This document shows, in pieces, positions 37,552 through 44,228 of a DNA stretch of 64,000 nucleotides (position 1 is the stretch's first letter; the number at the start of each line of letters is the position of its first letter). The stretch spans positions 16,881 to 80,880 of the IMG/VR virus record IMGVR_UViG_3300043598_000012; one strand, given 5' to 3'. A model generated the notes under the pieces. The model saw only the letters and a program-made list of their open reading frames with translations, was not told where the DNA came from and did not search any database. Source of the stretch: a virus. The position numbers and the translations under genes were made by a program.

Positions 37552-38244
37552 ATGGGAACAACCACACGCCGAGCTCGACCTCCTGTCCCGCCGACGCGCC
37601 CTGGCAAGGGTGGCCACGGGCGCCTCAAGCAGGGAGGATCCAAGTCCGCCTCTCCGTTCAACCGTGCCGAGCGTAGGGAGAAGGGCTTCAAGCTCATCGC
37701 CAAGGGCTACACCAACGTCGAGATCGCTGCTGAGCTCAAGGTGCATCCAGACACGGTGACGAGGCTCCGCAAGGCCTACGCCGACCAGGTGCAAGCGGAG
37801 GCAGCCGCCAACCCGCACTTGCTCAACGAGGTCATTGCCAACACCATCCGGACGCTCAATGAGCTCGATCTCATCCGCAAGGAAGCATGGGCAGCACACG
37901 ACACCATGCATGCAGAAGGTCGGGAGTGCTCCGAGTGCGGACATGAGGATGTCGTCTACCGAGGTCCCAAGGGCGAGACCAAGGCACAGATGCTCCGCAT
38001 CCTGCTTCAAGCCAATGACCAGAAGGCGAAGCTGTTCCAGCTGTTCGGTGTCAAGGCCGAGTTCATGGCGCACGTCAACCAGGTGGCCCAGCTCCAGACA
38101 CGGCTCATGGCCTTCATGCGGGACAACCTCTGCGAGGCAGACCGCAACAGGCTGGAGGACTTCCTGGGCACCCTCACCGGTGCCGTGGCCTCCAACGAGG
38201 CTCTCGCTGAGCTGGACGTGGTGGAGGCAGAGCTCGTAGGCTGA
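37552..38244 (+). CDS. HTH protein, possible small terminase subunit (230 aa)
   Basis: ATG 37552 is set by the -10 (ATG 37543 lies across it). A basic, Pro/Gly-rich start leads to a helix-turn-helix, EKGFKLIAKGYTNVEIAAELKVHPDTVTRLRKAY. A CSECG half-site and long helices follow. The order HTH then helical body is common in small terminases. It is 17 kb from the large subunit, however, so a regulator or recombinase-type HTH is equally possible. Confidence 0.45.
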   Translation: MGTTTRRARPPVPPTRPGKGGHGRLKQGGSKSASPFNRAERREKGFKLIAKGYTNVEIAAELKVHPDTVTRLRKAYADQVQAEAAANPHLLNEVIANTIRTLNELDLIRKEAWAAHDTMHAEGRECSECGHEDVVYRGPKGETKAQMLRILLQANDQKAKLFQLFGVKAEFMAHVNQVAQLQTRLMAFMRDNLCEADRNRLEDFLGTLTGAVASNEALAELDVVEAELVG

Positions 38245-38278
38245 CTAGTTACCAGGTAGAAGCGTTCTTTCACAGAAC

Positions 38279-38309
38279 GCGTGCGTTCTTGTCACTGATC
38301 AGGCATAGT
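38279..38309 (+). promoter_or_regulatory. Class A promoter, copy 8
   Basis: GCGTGCG (38279-38285), 18 bp, CATAGT (38304-38309), 6 nt to ATG 38316. Upstream AGGTAG...TTCTTTC at 38254-38271. Confidence 0.7.
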
Positions 38310-38315
38310 GTTGGT

Positions 38316-38522
38316 ATGACCGCTTCCGAAACCACCGCAGTGCTCCACGAGCTCATCAACACAGGGTCGGCTCGCCGCCAGGGTGGAGTCAAGATCTCCA
38401 CCATCGCCTCTCGGCTCGGCTGCTCCGTCAGCGAGGTCGAGTTCGACGCTGCTGTCCACCAGATCAACCACGCCACCTGCGTGGTGTCCTTCCGACCCAA
38501 CTCGGCGGAGGCCTGCAAGTGA
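38316..38522 (+). CDS. Small HTH-like protein (68 aa)
   Basis: Leaderless ATG 38316. TAVLHELINTGSARRQGG then ISTIASRLGCSVSEVEFDAAVHQI, a helix-turn-helix-like pattern. GTGA overlap downstream. A regulator is possible but unproven. Confidence 0.5.
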   Translation: MTASETTAVLHELINTGSARRQGGVKISTIASRLGCSVSEVEFDAAVHQINHATCVVSFRPNSAEACK

Positions 38523-38965
38523 GCATCACCTTCACCTTCGGCACCGTCGCTGACAACGGCGCCACCAGCATCGGTCTCCTCCACGAGCACCTGTGCCCGA
38601 CGCCCGACGCCTGCGAGGACGCCCAGATGTACTCGCCTGCCTGCTGCGACCATGCCGAGGCACTCGTGGCTATGTGTGGCTGCCAGCACTTCGACGTCAA
38701 CGCCTCCTCGGCCAACGCATCTGTCATCCTCTCCCGGATGGGCATCGCAGGCCAGATGGTGGGCACCATGGACGCTGAGGACTACCTGGGCAGAGTGCTG
38801 CTGGCCCAGCTGGAGGATCCAGCGCCAGTCATGGTTGGTGGAGCTGTCGAGGCAGCCTTCGGGGTGGGCGCAGTCGAGGCCAACGCTGAGGCACACCACT
38901 GGCACCGGCTGGAGCGTCTGGCCCACGAGGCTCGGCTCTCGGGCTGGCTTGTGGCCTGGGCCTAG
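38519..38965 (+). CDS. Cys/His-rich hypothetical protein (148 aa)
   Basis: GTG 38519. HLCPTPDACEDAQMYSPACCDH and CGCQH place eight Cys/His in the first 65 residues, suggesting metal binding. The rest is Ala-rich helical. Function unknown. Confidence 0.55.
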   Translation: MSITFTFGTVADNGATSIGLLHEHLCPTPDACEDAQMYSPACCDHAEALVAMCGCQHFDVNASSANASVILSRMGIAGQMVGTMDAEDYLGRVLLAQLEDPAPVMVGGAVEAAFGVGAVEANAEAHHWHRLERLAHEARLSGWLVAWA

Positions 38966-39007
38966 GGGCTCGCCAGGAAACCGCGTGTCGAGGAGCTCGA
39001 CATGGGG

Positions 39008-39013
39008 TAGAGT
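39008..39013 (+). promoter_or_regulatory. Class B -10
   Basis: TAGAGT, 6-nt gap to ATG 39020. Confidence 0.45.
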
Positions 39014-39019
39014 GGGGCC

Positions 39020-39166
39020 ATGGACATGGCACTCGCACTTCGTCGGCAGCTGGCCACCACGGCACAGCGACGGCTCGCCGAGCTCCGCATCGCTGCTCCC
39101 CACCGGGAGATCGGCTCCGCCATCGTCGACGAGCTCGACGAGGACGAGGTGCTGCGAGCCTCCTAG
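39020..39166 (+). CDS. Small helical protein (48 aa)
   Basis: Leaderless ATG 39020. MDMALALRRQLATTAQRRLAE, then an acidic end (VDELDEDEVLRAS). Ends by overlapping a convergent minus-strand gene by 4 nt. Function unknown. Confidence 0.5.
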   Translation: MDMALALRRQLATTAQRRLAELRIAAPHREIGSAIVDELDEDEVLRAS

Positions 39167-39360
39167 AGCTCCCAGCCAGGAGGTGGGCTGTCCGTCTCCT
39201 CGATGGTGAGGCCAGGCAGATCGAGCCGGATGGCGTAGCCCCAGTCCATGTGCGCCCAGAGGAAGCCGTGCTGGTCTCTGGAGACGTGCTCTAGGACGCC
39301 AGCAGCGCCTCCTGCTTGGCCTGCCTTGCCTCGCCACTGGATGTGCACGTAGCGGCCCAC
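39163..39360 (-). CDS. Small minus-strand hypothetical protein (65 aa)
   Basis: Minus-strand frame from GTG 39360: MGRYVHIQWRGKAGQAGG, AHMDWGYAIRLDLPGLTIEE. Composition looks like a folded beta protein, and it converges exactly with the gene at 39020. No promoter is obvious. Confidence 0.45.
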   Translation of the reverse strand: MGRYVHIQWRGKAGQAGGAAGVLEHVSRDQHGFLWAHMDWGYAIRLDLPGLTIEETDSPPPGWEL

Positions 39361-39383
39361 CAGGCTACGAGCTCCGCCTCGAC

Positions 39384-39494
39384 ATGGATCGGGACAGCGA
39401 GACCTACATGCAGGACGTGCCGGTCTACTTCGACGAGGCTCGCCTCTACGCCACCATCGACCACCTCTCCGACGTGCGCTACGGGCTCGTCTGA
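39384..39494 (+). CDS. Possible small protein (36 aa or longer)
   Basis: ATG 39384 gives MDRDSETYMQDVPVYFDEA and RYGLV at the end. The frame reads sensibly about 15 codons further upstream but has no start there. It contains the upstream box of class A copy 9. Low confidence. Confidence 0.3.
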   Translation: MDRDSETYMQDVPVYFDEARLYATIDHLSDVRYGLV

Positions 39495-39502
39495 GGCATA
39501 GT
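39472..39502 (+). promoter_or_regulatory. Class A-type promoter, copy 9 (no upstream block)
   Basis: ACGTGCG (39472-39478), 18 bp, CATAGT (39497-39502). The GGTAG...TTTCC block is missing. A leader of about 27 nt with AAGGAG leads to ATG 39536. Confidence 0.6.
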
Positions 39503-39535
39503 TCCTACGTACCACCAACCACAAGGAGACACACC

Positions 39536-39919
39536 ATGCGTACCCTGAAGACCCTCGCTCTGGCCGGAGGCCTCGTGCTCGGAGCAGCTGCCTGCTCTCC
39601 GCTCTCGATCCACGGCACCTGGGTCAAGACACCTCCGGCGCAGACCTCCCAGGTCGAGGACGACCCCAACTGGGACTGCCTCAACTCGGGCAACGGGCTG
39701 TGCGGACCTCTCAAGGCACAGGTCAACTGCTCGACGGGCTGGGTCAAGGTCTACGACCGCTTCGGCACTCAGGTCATGAACCTCGCTCCGGCTCAGGTCG
39801 AGGTCCTGCCCACGGGCTACATGGTCCTGGAGGACACGGACGGAGACGCCCCCTACGGAGGCACGCAGCTCGACGGGTTCCTGGGCACGGTGTTCCCAGG
39901 CAACTACAACGCCTGCTAG
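39536..39919 (+). CDS. Predicted lipoprotein (127 aa)
   Basis: Signal peptide MRTLKTLALAGGLVLGAAAC with lipobox GAAAC (Cys20). The mature protein has paired Cys (DCLNSGNGLCGP, VNCSTGW) suggesting disulfides, and beta-rich sequence. ATG 39536 has AAGGAGACAC. Expected on the outside of the host membrane after expression, perhaps for superinfection exclusion; that role is inference. Confidence 0.7.
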   Translation: MRTLKTLALAGGLVLGAAACSPLSIHGTWVKTPPAQTSQVEDDPNWDCLNSGNGLCGPLKAQVNCSTGWVKVYDRFGTQVMNLAPAQVEVLPTGYMVLEDTDGDAPYGGTQLDGFLGTVFPGNYNAC

Positions 39920-39946
39920 ACCTCCTCTACTCCGCTCTACGGCTGC

Positions 39947-39969
39947 GTGGCGCCCCTTGTGGGCGCCAC
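39947..39969 (+). terminator. Hairpin terminator
   Basis: 9-bp stem GTGGCGCCC / GGGCGCCAC, 5-nt loop CTTGT, 27 nt after the lipoprotein stop. Confidence 0.8.
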
Positions 39970-39983
39970 TGCCGCGCTTGAGG

Positions 39984-39989
39984 TAGGAT
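39984..39989 (+). promoter_or_regulatory. Class B -10 for LAGLIDADG gene
   Basis: TAGGAT, 6-nt gap to ATG 39996. Confidence 0.6.
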
Positions 39990-39995
39990 GTCAGC

Positions 39996-40331
39996 ATGGA
40001 CGCTCTAGATCTCGCTTGGTTGGCTGGGCTGTTGGAGGGTGAGGGCTCCTTCGGACTCAAGAAGTACAAGAGGAAGCGTGGAGGAGAGCGTGGCTATCCC
40101 ATTGTCAAGGTCAAGATGACGGACAGGGATGTCGTCGAGCGTGCGGCTGTTCTCTTCGGAGACAGTGCGGTGCTCGTGTGTCCTCCTCCAGCCAACTATC
40201 CACACCACAAGGTCCAGTACAGGACAGAGGTGACTGGCTCTCGGGCTCGCCAGATGATGTGCGAGCTTCGACCTATGCTTGGGCTACGACGCCAAGCGCA
40301 AGTGGATACAGCTCTCAGCTGGCAGCACTAG
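39996..40331 (+). CDS. LAGLIDADG-type homing endonuclease
   Basis: 111 aa from a leaderless ATG. LAWLAGLLEGEGSFGLKK is the single LAGLIDADG motif with its acidic catalytic residue, followed by YPIVKVKMTDRDVVERAA. The short, single-motif form would work as a homodimer; it is at the short end for the family, so it could be truncated. Its 3' end overlaps a convergent gene by 17 nt. Third class of mobile nuclease in this window. Confidence 0.8.
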   Translation: MDALDLAWLAGLLEGEGSFGLKKYKRKRGGERGYPIVKVKMTDRDVVERAAVLFGDSAVLVCPPPANYPHHKVQYRTEVTGSRARQMMCELRPMLGLRRQAQVDTALSWQH

Positions 40332-40653
40332 AGCCACCGTCGCGTCCGGGCTCCGATGCTGCTAGGAGGAGCGAGGCCAGAACGTCCGGGACCTCGACTC
40401 GTAGGTCACGAGTGCCTCCTGCTCCAGTCAACCACACGGTGTTCTCGTGGACTGTCAGGCCTGCCTCCACGAGTAGCTGGAGCAGGGTGCGGTGTAGGTC
40501 GAGCTCCTCCCATGCCTCGCCCAACTCCTCCCAAGCCTCGTTGAGCATGCGGTCCTGCTCCAACCGAGGGGCCAGAGCCTCCTTGTCGAGACCCTGTAGT
40601 AGGTCTACGGGCGGGTGCTCGGAGGGTACATGGATGTGTAGGTGGAGGTCCAT
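40315..40653 (-). CDS. Minus-strand helical protein (112 aa)
   Basis: Start ATG 40653 is set by a TACTAT -10 six bases upstream on the minus strand. DLHLHIHVPSEHPPVDLLQG is followed by EAWEELGEAWEELDLHRTLLQLL, an amphipathic helix. Faces the gene-free repeat region. Function unknown. Confidence 0.55.
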   Translation of the reverse strand: MDLHLHIHVPSEHPPVDLLQGLDKEALAPRLEQDRMLNEAWEELGEAWEELDLHRTLLQLLVEAGLTVHENTVWLTGAGGTRDLRVEVPDVLASLLLAASEPGRDGGSSAAS

Positions 40654-40659
40654 GCCACC

Positions 40660-40665
40660 ATAGTA
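40660..40665 (-). promoter_or_regulatory. Class B -10, minus strand
   Basis: TACTAT in CGTACTAT on the minus strand, 6-nt gap to ATG 40653. Confidence 0.55.
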
Positions 40666-41433
40666 CGGCACTCCAACTGAAGTGCGGGCGGTTCTAGAGG
40701 CAGACCCTCTACTACTCCAGCATGCTCTCACCTACAGGTCTATCTATAGGTGACAAGAGAGACCTACCATCTACCACATAGTCCCAGTACAACTGTCTCA
40801 CTTCGACCTTCGGTCCCACGATCCCAGGGTCCAATGACGATGAGAGTAGGTCTATCACTCTCCATGGATCTGTGGACATCTCCTTGTCACTAATAGGTCT
40901 ATCATTGTCATGCTACTCCACTCTATGCTGGGGTAGTAGAGCTCCCGCAAACAACCTATTGGTGACAAGCCTGCCCTTCTTTAACCTTAAACTAAAGGAC
41001 TCAGACTCCTTCACTCCAAGCAATAGACCTCTAGGCTTCTACTTCTACCCTTGAGTCTAAGAGGGCATCGTGACAACCCTCTACTTGGCGGTGATCCTCT
41101 AACCCAGTGAGGTGAGGTCTATCCATACACCTCTATGACTCTACCCTCTACTCTATATAGACTGATGATCATCATGACTCTATGTCTATCTACTGCTATG
41201 CTCCTACTCCTCGTCACTTCATGTAGGTCTATAGGCCTATCCTCTTGTCATCATGTAGGCCTATTGGACCCCGCCCCTCTTTATCCTTGCGATTTTTTGT
41301 CTACCTCTGATCCACCTCCCCAATCCCAATGTCACAGATAGAAGCATTCCACTCTTTCCACATAGCACGGCGCCATCTACGTCTACTAGACCAACTTCGG
41401 CTACACGCCGCCTGATTTCCATGACAGGTAGCG
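40666..41433. repeat. Gene-free, AT-richer region with iterated TAGGTCTATC-like motif
   Basis: About 770 bp with no supportable gene. AGGTCTATC or AGGTCTAT recurs near 40736, 40854, 40894, 41113 and 41225, and related GTAGGCCTAT near 41256; the reverse AGACCT occurs near 40762 and 41026. CTCTACT, CTCTAT and GGTGACAAG are also repeated. Composition is clearly less GC-rich than the flanks. Candidates are a replication origin with iterons, a regulator binding array or a decayed region. A weak relative of the class A upstream block (TAGAAGCATTCC...TTTCCAC) lies near 41340-41362. Confidence 0.6.
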
Positions 41434-41439
41434 TAAGAT
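41434..41439 (+). promoter_or_regulatory. Class B -10 with leader
   Basis: TAAGAT in GCGTAAGAT; +1 near 41446, then a GGGAGA site before ATG 41475. First promoter after the gene-free region. Confidence 0.5.
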
Positions 41440-41474
41440 AGAGGGGGTACCAGCCAACCCACTTGGGAGACCCA

Positions 41475-41693
41475 ATGGCATCACCCATGACCACACATCT
41501 AGTAGAGGAACTCGACCGTCTCACACGGGAGAACGGCACGGAGCATCCAAGCTGCCCCATCTGCAAGGGCAAGGTGGAGTTGACGCCCACGCATGCCATC
41601 GTCTGCGTAGATTACGGTTCTGATCACTACCGCTGGGAGCTACCTGCGGTTGAGGTGCGGGAGCCCAAGCCTTCAGGTGTCCATGGCAGGTAA
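41475..41693 (+). CDS. Zinc-binding hypothetical protein (72 aa)
   Basis: ATG 41475 with GGGAGA upstream. Helical start (MTTHLVEELDRLTREN), then CPICKGKVEL ... IVCVDYGSDHYRW. The CPIC pair plus later Cys suggest a ribbon. Function unknown. Confidence 0.6.
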   Translation: MASPMTTHLVEELDRLTRENGTEHPSCPICKGKVELTPTHAIVCVDYGSDHYRWELPAVEVREPKPSGVHGR

Positions 41694-41994
41694 GCACACA
41701 CCCCGAGACACGGGCAACCGAGGGCACATGACCCACACCCCCTTCCGGGCGTCGGTGCTACCTACGGTGCACCTAGAACAGCCGGGTACGTCCGCCAACG
41801 CAGACGCCTATGGGCGGCAGGCCATCCCGCTCCAGCGGACCCTGACGGTGTTCTGCTGGTGCTACTACCGGGAAGTGCCCGTGGCCCAGCGAGACGTCAA
41901 GGCGGGCCTCACGGGACCCTGCGAGCTGCTCTGGTGCTTGGAGACCGACCGCATCAAGCGTAACCAGTACGGGCCACCGGGACCCACGTCATGA
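41683..41994 (+). CDS. Hypothetical protein (103 aa)
   Basis: ATG 41683 overlaps upstream by 11 nt; ATG 41728 is an alternative. TVFCWCYYREVPVAQRDVKAG and CELLWCLETDRIK hold four Cys. ATGA overlap downstream. Function unknown. Confidence 0.5.
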   Translation: MAGKHTPRDTGNRGHMTHTPFRASVLPTVHLEQPGTSANADAYGRQAIPLQRTLTVFCWCYYREVPVAQRDVKAGLTGPCELLWCLETDRIKRNQYGPPGPTS

Positions 41995-42167
41995 CTGCTT
42001 ACAACGGGATGTACCGCTGCCCTGGAGGCCAGAAGCCGCCTGCTAGGCGTCGAGGGTGGGCGGCGCAGTGCTCGGAGTGCGGACGCTGGGGAAAGACCTA
42101 TCCAAATGGCACGGTGGTCATGCACAAGCGGCGCCGAGCAACCAAACCGCCTTCGCCTGCGGCGTAG
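41991..42167 (+). CDS. Small basic zinc-finger protein (58 aa)
   Basis: ATG 41991. MYRCPGGQKPPARRRGW, CSECGRWGKTYPN and a basic Pro-rich tail. Its TAG stop is inside the TAGGAT of the next promoter. Function unknown. Confidence 0.6.
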   Translation: MTAYNGMYRCPGGQKPPARRRGWAAQCSECGRWGKTYPNGTVVMHKRRRATKPPSPAA

Positions 42168-42170
42168 GAT
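42165..42170 (+). promoter_or_regulatory. Class B -10
   Basis: TAGGAT in GCGTAGGAT, 6-nt gap to ATG 42177. Confidence 0.6.
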
Positions 42171-42176
42171 ATGGTT

Positions 42177-42479
42177 ATGGGAACCATCGAAGCGTTGGAA
42201 GAAGCGATCACCTACCTGGCGGACACGCACAACCTGTACCTGTGGCGTGTGAACGAGAGACTGGGTGGAGAACATGTGAAGGGTTGGGCCTTCGCTCGTC
42301 GGGGGCTCCGTAATGACTTCCAGGCCGACACCATCAGCGGCGCCGTGACCTTCAACCTGGAGAAGATTCGGGAGGACAACAGGCTGGCACAGAAGAAGAC
42401 TCAGGAGAGCTTGGAGACCACCATGTACACCTCCACCAGAGTCGGCGAGCTTCTCAGCAAGATTCGCACAGCGGAGTGA
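42177..42479 (+). CDS. Helical hypothetical protein (100 aa)
   Basis: Leaderless ATG 42177 (ATG 42171 overlaps the spacer). IEALEEAITYLADTHNLYLWR, then FNLEKIREDNRLAQKKTQES. Likely a coiled-coil dimer. GTGA overlap with the next gene. Function unknown. Confidence 0.55.
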   Translation: MGTIEALEEAITYLADTHNLYLWRVNERLGGEHVKGWAFARRGLRNDFQADTISGAVTFNLEKIREDNRLAQKKTQESLETTMYTSTRVGELLSKIRTAE

Positions 42480-42808
42480 CGGTTACCGTCAACATCCCTG
42501 GGCGAGCCTACCTGGCTTGCCTCGATCCCCTCGCTACTGGCGTACCCGAAGAAGAGGGGTGGCCGGAGCCCCGCATCATCAAGCGAGGTAGGCTGGAGTT
42601 CAGTGCTCGCTACGAACTCACCCGGTACCAGGCCTACCAGATGATGACGCACATGCGGGACTTCGGGGAGACGCTGGGCGGCGCAGGCGTCGACGATGAG
42701 CTGCGAGAGGGTCCTGCCTGCCTCAGGGGCGCCTATGCCCTGGCCAAGGCTCTCGGCCACGAGGACGAGCTCTACCCCGCCACTCGGCCACCTCGTGACG
42801 TAGGATAG
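42476..42808 (+). CDS. Hypothetical protein (110 aa)
   Basis: GTG 42476. Beta start (VTVNIPGRAYLACLDPLA), helical middle (YQAYQMMTHMRDFGETL). The final codons contain the TAGGAT that drives candidate RNA B. Function unknown. Confidence 0.55.
   Translation: MTVTVNIPGRAYLACLDPLATGVPEEEGWPEPRIIKRGRLEFSARYELTRYQAYQMMTHMRDFGETLGGAGVDDELREGPACLRGAYALAKALGHEDELYPATRPPRDVG
42801..42806 (+). promoter_or_regulatory. Class B -10 for candidate ncRNA B
   Basis: TAGGAT in ACGTAGGAT; 6 nt later the RNA begins at 42813. Confidence 0.55.
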
Positions 42809-42812
42809 GTCT

Positions 42813-42900
42813 GAAAGAGGGGCGAGTACTCTTGGTGAACCTCCGAGCCAGATGGGGACGATCTGGCCGCAAGGTCGACCGGCTCTGCTCGCCCCTCTTC
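42813..42900 (+). ncRNA. Candidate structured small RNA B
   Basis: Fills the whole gap between two promoters. AGAGGGGCGAG (42816-42826) pairs perfectly with CTCGCCCCTCT (42888-42898), closing the molecule. Inside, GCCAGAT / ATCTGGC (42847-42853 with 42861-42867) forms a 7-bp arm with a 7-nt loop. The clover-like outline recalls a tRNA, but the T-loop GTTC and a U33 are missing. No reading frame of note. Confidence 0.55.
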
Positions 42901-42901
42901 G

Positions 42902-42907
42902 TACCAT
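42902..42907 (+). promoter_or_regulatory. Class B -10
   Basis: TACCAT in CGTACCAT, 6-nt gap to ATG 42914; begins 2 nt after RNA B. Confidence 0.6.
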
Positions 42908-42913
42908 GGGGGT

Positions 42914-43303
42914 ATGACACCCACACTTGGACGCATCGTGCTCTATCGGACGGACGGTCGCAACGGGCTGGTCTATGACCTCCCGGCGATCATCACCTGC
43001 ACGGCGGAGACCCACCCTGGCAACTACCCGGACGGCAGCACCAACCCGTTGCCGGTGCCCGGACGAGACGAGGTGCACCTGACGGTGTTCACTCCCGGAG
43101 GGTTCGGCACCAAGGTGGGACCGTGGCCTGACTCGGGACCTCGTCAGCCTGACACGGACGCCGACTTCAAAGATGCCACGCAGCTGGTTCCTGGGAGCGG
43201 CACCTACGTCGAGCTCTTGGTGCCCTACGCCTTCGGCGGTGAGGCAGCACAGAGAGGTGCCGACCTCCCGCATCGCACCTGGCGTTGGCCGGAGCGCGTC
43301 TGA
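42914..43303 (+). CDS. Conserved phage hypothetical protein (129 aa)
   Basis: Leaderless ATG 42914. LGRIVLYRTDGRNGLVYDLPAIIT and VHLTVFTPGGFGTK, then LPHRTWRWPERV, a beta-barrel layout common among small phage proteins. TGATG overlap downstream. Function unknown. Confidence 0.6.
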   Translation: MTPTLGRIVLYRTDGRNGLVYDLPAIITCTAETHPGNYPDGSTNPLPVPGRDEVHLTVFTPGGFGTKVGPWPDSGPRQPDTDADFKDATQLVPGSGTYVELLVPYAFGGEAAQRGADLPHRTWRWPERV

Positions 43304-43569
43304 TGGAAGACATCAGGGGCGTCGAGTTCACCACCTACATCCCGGCTGGCATCAAGAGCACCGAGGAAGCCGTAGCGCACCTTGCTCCACTGTTCTCGCC
43401 CGATGCGAGCGTCGTCATCGCTGCCATGGAGTACGACTACATCGGCGAGTACGGGCAGACAGCTCAGCATCCTGTCAAGCTGGAGGTGCGAGACCGAGCC
43501 TGGGTCACCCTCACCACGGAGCCTCCGCAGCCACGAGACCCTGGTCGGAAGACCTCAACGGGGACCTGA
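43303..43569 (+). CDS. Hypothetical protein (88 aa)
   Basis: TGATG start. VEFTTYIPAGIKSTEEAVAHLA, then VVIAAMEYDYIGEYG. Alpha/beta. TGATG overlap downstream. Function unknown. Confidence 0.55.
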   Translation: MEDIRGVEFTTYIPAGIKSTEEAVAHLAPLFSPDASVVIAAMEYDYIGEYGQTAQHPVKLEVRDRAWVTLTTEPPQPRDPGRKTSTGT

Positions 43570-43754
43570 TGGACCTCAACGAAGCTACTGAGCAAGAGCT
43601 GGTCAAGGCGCTCGCTCGCCTCAACCTTAATCGGGACACTTCAACCCGGTACGTCTACGACGGGCTTGGCCAGCGGTTCGAGATCGCTTACCTTTCCACA
43701 TACAGGACCGGCAAGCGGCAGTACACTTGCCTTGACGCTCCGTTCGATGGCTAA
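43569..43754 (+). CDS. Small hypothetical protein (61 aa)
   Basis: TGATG start. ATEQELVKALARLNLNRDTS then beta strands with several Tyr. 8-nt overlap with the next gene. Function unknown. Confidence 0.55.
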   Translation: MDLNEATEQELVKALARLNLNRDTSTRYVYDGLGQRFEIAYLSTYRTGKRQYTCLDAPFDG

Positions 43755-43929
43755 CACACCCAGGAGCTCAGAGAGCGCCATCTACCTTGTGGTGCCCACT
43801 TGGTGGAGTTCTGTGATGGTTTGGCAGACACGCTGGAGCATCTGGCGCATCGACCAGAACCGCAAGGCCATCGCCAGGCATAGGAAGAGCCTCCAGGTCT
43901 ACGCCGAGCGTGCGAAGAGGTGGTTGTGA
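43747..43929 (+). CDS. Small Trp-rich protein, possibly membrane-associated (60 aa)
   Basis: ATG 43747. AIYLVVPTWWSSVMVWQTRW has five aromatic residues and could lie in a membrane; a basic tail follows. Coupled to the next gene (TGATG). Function unknown. Confidence 0.5.
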   Translation: MANTPRSSESAIYLVVPTWWSSVMVWQTRWSIWRIDQNRKAIARHRKSLQVYAERAKRWL

Positions 43930-44162
43930 TGGAGCGACCCACCAACGAGTACTTGGTCTTCGAGGAGCACGAGCCTGCTCAAGGAAAGAAGACCAAGACG
44001 GTTCATGTCAAGTCGGTTCGAGGCGCCTACTTGGGGATGATCATCTGGTACGGGGCCTGGCGGTGTTACACCTTCCAGCCAGCTCCCGTCACGGTGTTCA
44101 ACCACGGGTGTCTCAAGACGATCAACGAGTACATCGCTCAGCTGATGGATGAACGCCGGTGA
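43929..44162 (+). CDS. Hypothetical protein (77 aa)
   Basis: ATG 43929. YLVFEEHEPAQGKKTKTVHV, then AYLGMIIWYGAWRCYTFQP, a small beta fold. Seen in style in other phages. GTGA overlap with a tiny downstream frame. Function unknown. Confidence 0.55.
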   Translation: MERPTNEYLVFEEHEPAQGKKTKTVHVKSVRGAYLGMIIWYGAWRCYTFQPAPVTVFNHGCLKTINEYIAQLMDERR

Positions 44163-44218
44163 CATCTTGGTGGCATTGGGCGCTCTGGGGTCACGACCTC
44201 TTCTGGCCCTGGGAGTAG
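44159..44218 (+). CDS. Possible Trp-rich micropeptide (19 aa)
   Basis: GTG 44159 overlaps the previous TGA and encodes TSWWHWALWGHDLFWPWE after Met, with six Trp. Its TAG is within the next TAGGAT. The overlap habit is the only support besides composition. Confidence 0.3.
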   Translation: MTSWWHWALWGHDLFWPWE

Positions 44219-44221
44219 GAT
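44216..44221 (+). promoter_or_regulatory. Class B -10
   Basis: TAGGAT, 7-nt gap to ATG 44229. Confidence 0.55.
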
Positions 44222-44228
44222 TCACTTC

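Noticed and set aside
40872-41341. Two short + strand frames in the gene-free region (60 and 68 codons)
   Set aside because: Ser/Leu/Thr-rich products built from the CTCTAT repeats, no ribosome-binding site or correctly spaced -10. Not treated as genes.
42813-42900. tRNA gene
   Set aside because: The closing stem and one inner arm resemble a cloverleaf, but the T-loop consensus, U33 and a believable D-arm are missing. Kept only as a candidate structured RNA.
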